From: Patescibacteria group bacterium
GTDB lineage: Bacteria; Patescibacteriota; Minisyncoccia; Phycocordibacterales; UBA12088
NCBI GenBank assembly: GCA_015491145.1
Contig: WFWM01000045.1
Location: 1 to 5,284, forward strand
DNA: 5,284 nucleotides
Reading direction: 5' to 3'
The notes below the pieces were generated by a model. It was given only the letters and a program-made list of their open reading frames with translations. It did not search any database and was not told the DNA's origin. A program made the position numbers and the translations under genes. Shown here piece by piece: positions 5,032-5,284 of the stretch (position 1 is its first letter; the number at the start of each line of letters is the position of its first letter).

Positions 5032-5284
5032 CTATTCTCGGGACGGGAGCGCCACGCCAACTTCCTGCAATGTAAACATATGTGGCGACTTACTCACTTC
5101 GGCGAAAAACTGCTTGAGGTACTCGTCTTGACTTTTTCCGAGTTTCTCGGCGTAGAACCCTACCGCCTCCTCGAAGGTGCCCGCCACCGCATCGGCAAAC
5201 TGACGCAACTCCTCCTTTGTATCAGCGGGGGAATGGTCGGTGGTACCTATCCGGCAGAGGAAGTTGCGCCACCACTGGGGTGCA
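5032..5284 (-). CDS. Unrecognised protein, C-terminal 83 residues (partial, 5' end outside window)
   Basis: On the minus strand a frame is open from the right edge to a TAG stop at 5034-5032, giving 83 residues with no stop. I do not recognise the family. The fragment starts with a Trp-Trp pair (APQWWRNFLCRIG), then a mostly helical, acidic stretch rich in Glu, Ala and Lys (for example KEELRQFADAVAGTFEEA, then YAEKLGKSQDEYLKQFF), and ends LPSRE. No signal peptide, membrane segment or metal motif is visible in this part. Codon use (GC-rich third positions, GAG and CTC common) resembles the neighbouring genes, which supports real coding. The true start lies beyond the window. The gene faces tRNA-Ser tail to tail, with 31 bp between its stop and the tRNA 3' end. 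It could be a soluble helical protein or the tail of a larger one. Confidence 0.62.
   Translation of the reverse strand, partial: APQWWRNFLCRIGTTDHSPADTKEELRQFADAVAGTFEEAVGFYAEKLGKSQDEYLKQFFAEVSKSPHMFTLQEVGVALPSRE

Overview
The window is about 5.3 kb of compact, GC-rich bacterial chromosome. It holds the end of a cell-division cluster (ftsA 3' end, ftsZ), an AhpF-like thioredoxin reductase, a YfcE-type metallophosphoesterase, a GspG-like pseudopilin, tRNA-Glu(TTC), a glutamate dehydrogenase, tRNA-Ser(CGA), and the 3' end of an unrecognised gene. No gap between genes exceeds about 65 bp. There is no mobile element, CRISPR array or long repeat.

Organism: the mix best fits a Patescibacteria (CPR) genome, probably of the Parcubacteria type. 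The reasons are the very short pseudopilin leader followed by FTLIELLVVIAIIGLL, a short FtsZ carrying GVGGSGKN instead of the usual Gly-rich loop, ftsA-ftsZ with an unrelated gene next, tRNAs without encoded CCA, and extreme compactness. This is inference from family resemblance, not a database match. TGA is used as a stop (trxB-like gene and pseudopilin) and no main ORF needs TGA recoding, which argues against the code-25 lineages (Gracilibacteria, Absconditabacteria).

Layout: positions 1-2415 read rightward (ftsA end, ftsZ, trxB-like). The phosphoesterase, pseudopilin, tRNA-Glu and gdh (2391-4851) read leftward. The trxB-like and phosphoesterase genes converge and overlap by 25 bp at their 3' ends. 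The gdh gene and tRNA-Ser diverge from a 62-bp gap that must hold both promoters. The last gene (from 5032) reads leftward toward tRNA-Ser and runs off the right edge.

The most interesting signal is regulatory. Five sites share an extended -10 motif, TGn-TAnnnT. Before ftsZ, the pseudopilin and gdh the hexamer ends only 6-8 nt from the chosen ATG, so transcription would begin at or within about 2 nt of the start codon, giving leaderless mRNAs. Before the two tRNAs it predicts 5' leaders of only a few nt. By contrast the phosphoesterase, an internal operon gene, has a normally spaced GAGG that overlaps the pseudopilin stop codon.

Functionally the window mixes division (FtsA membrane anchor and FtsZ ring), thiol redox (flavoprotein reductase), cell-surface pilus or secretion (pseudopilin) and nitrogen-carbon exchange (GDH). 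I see no evidence that these form one pathway.
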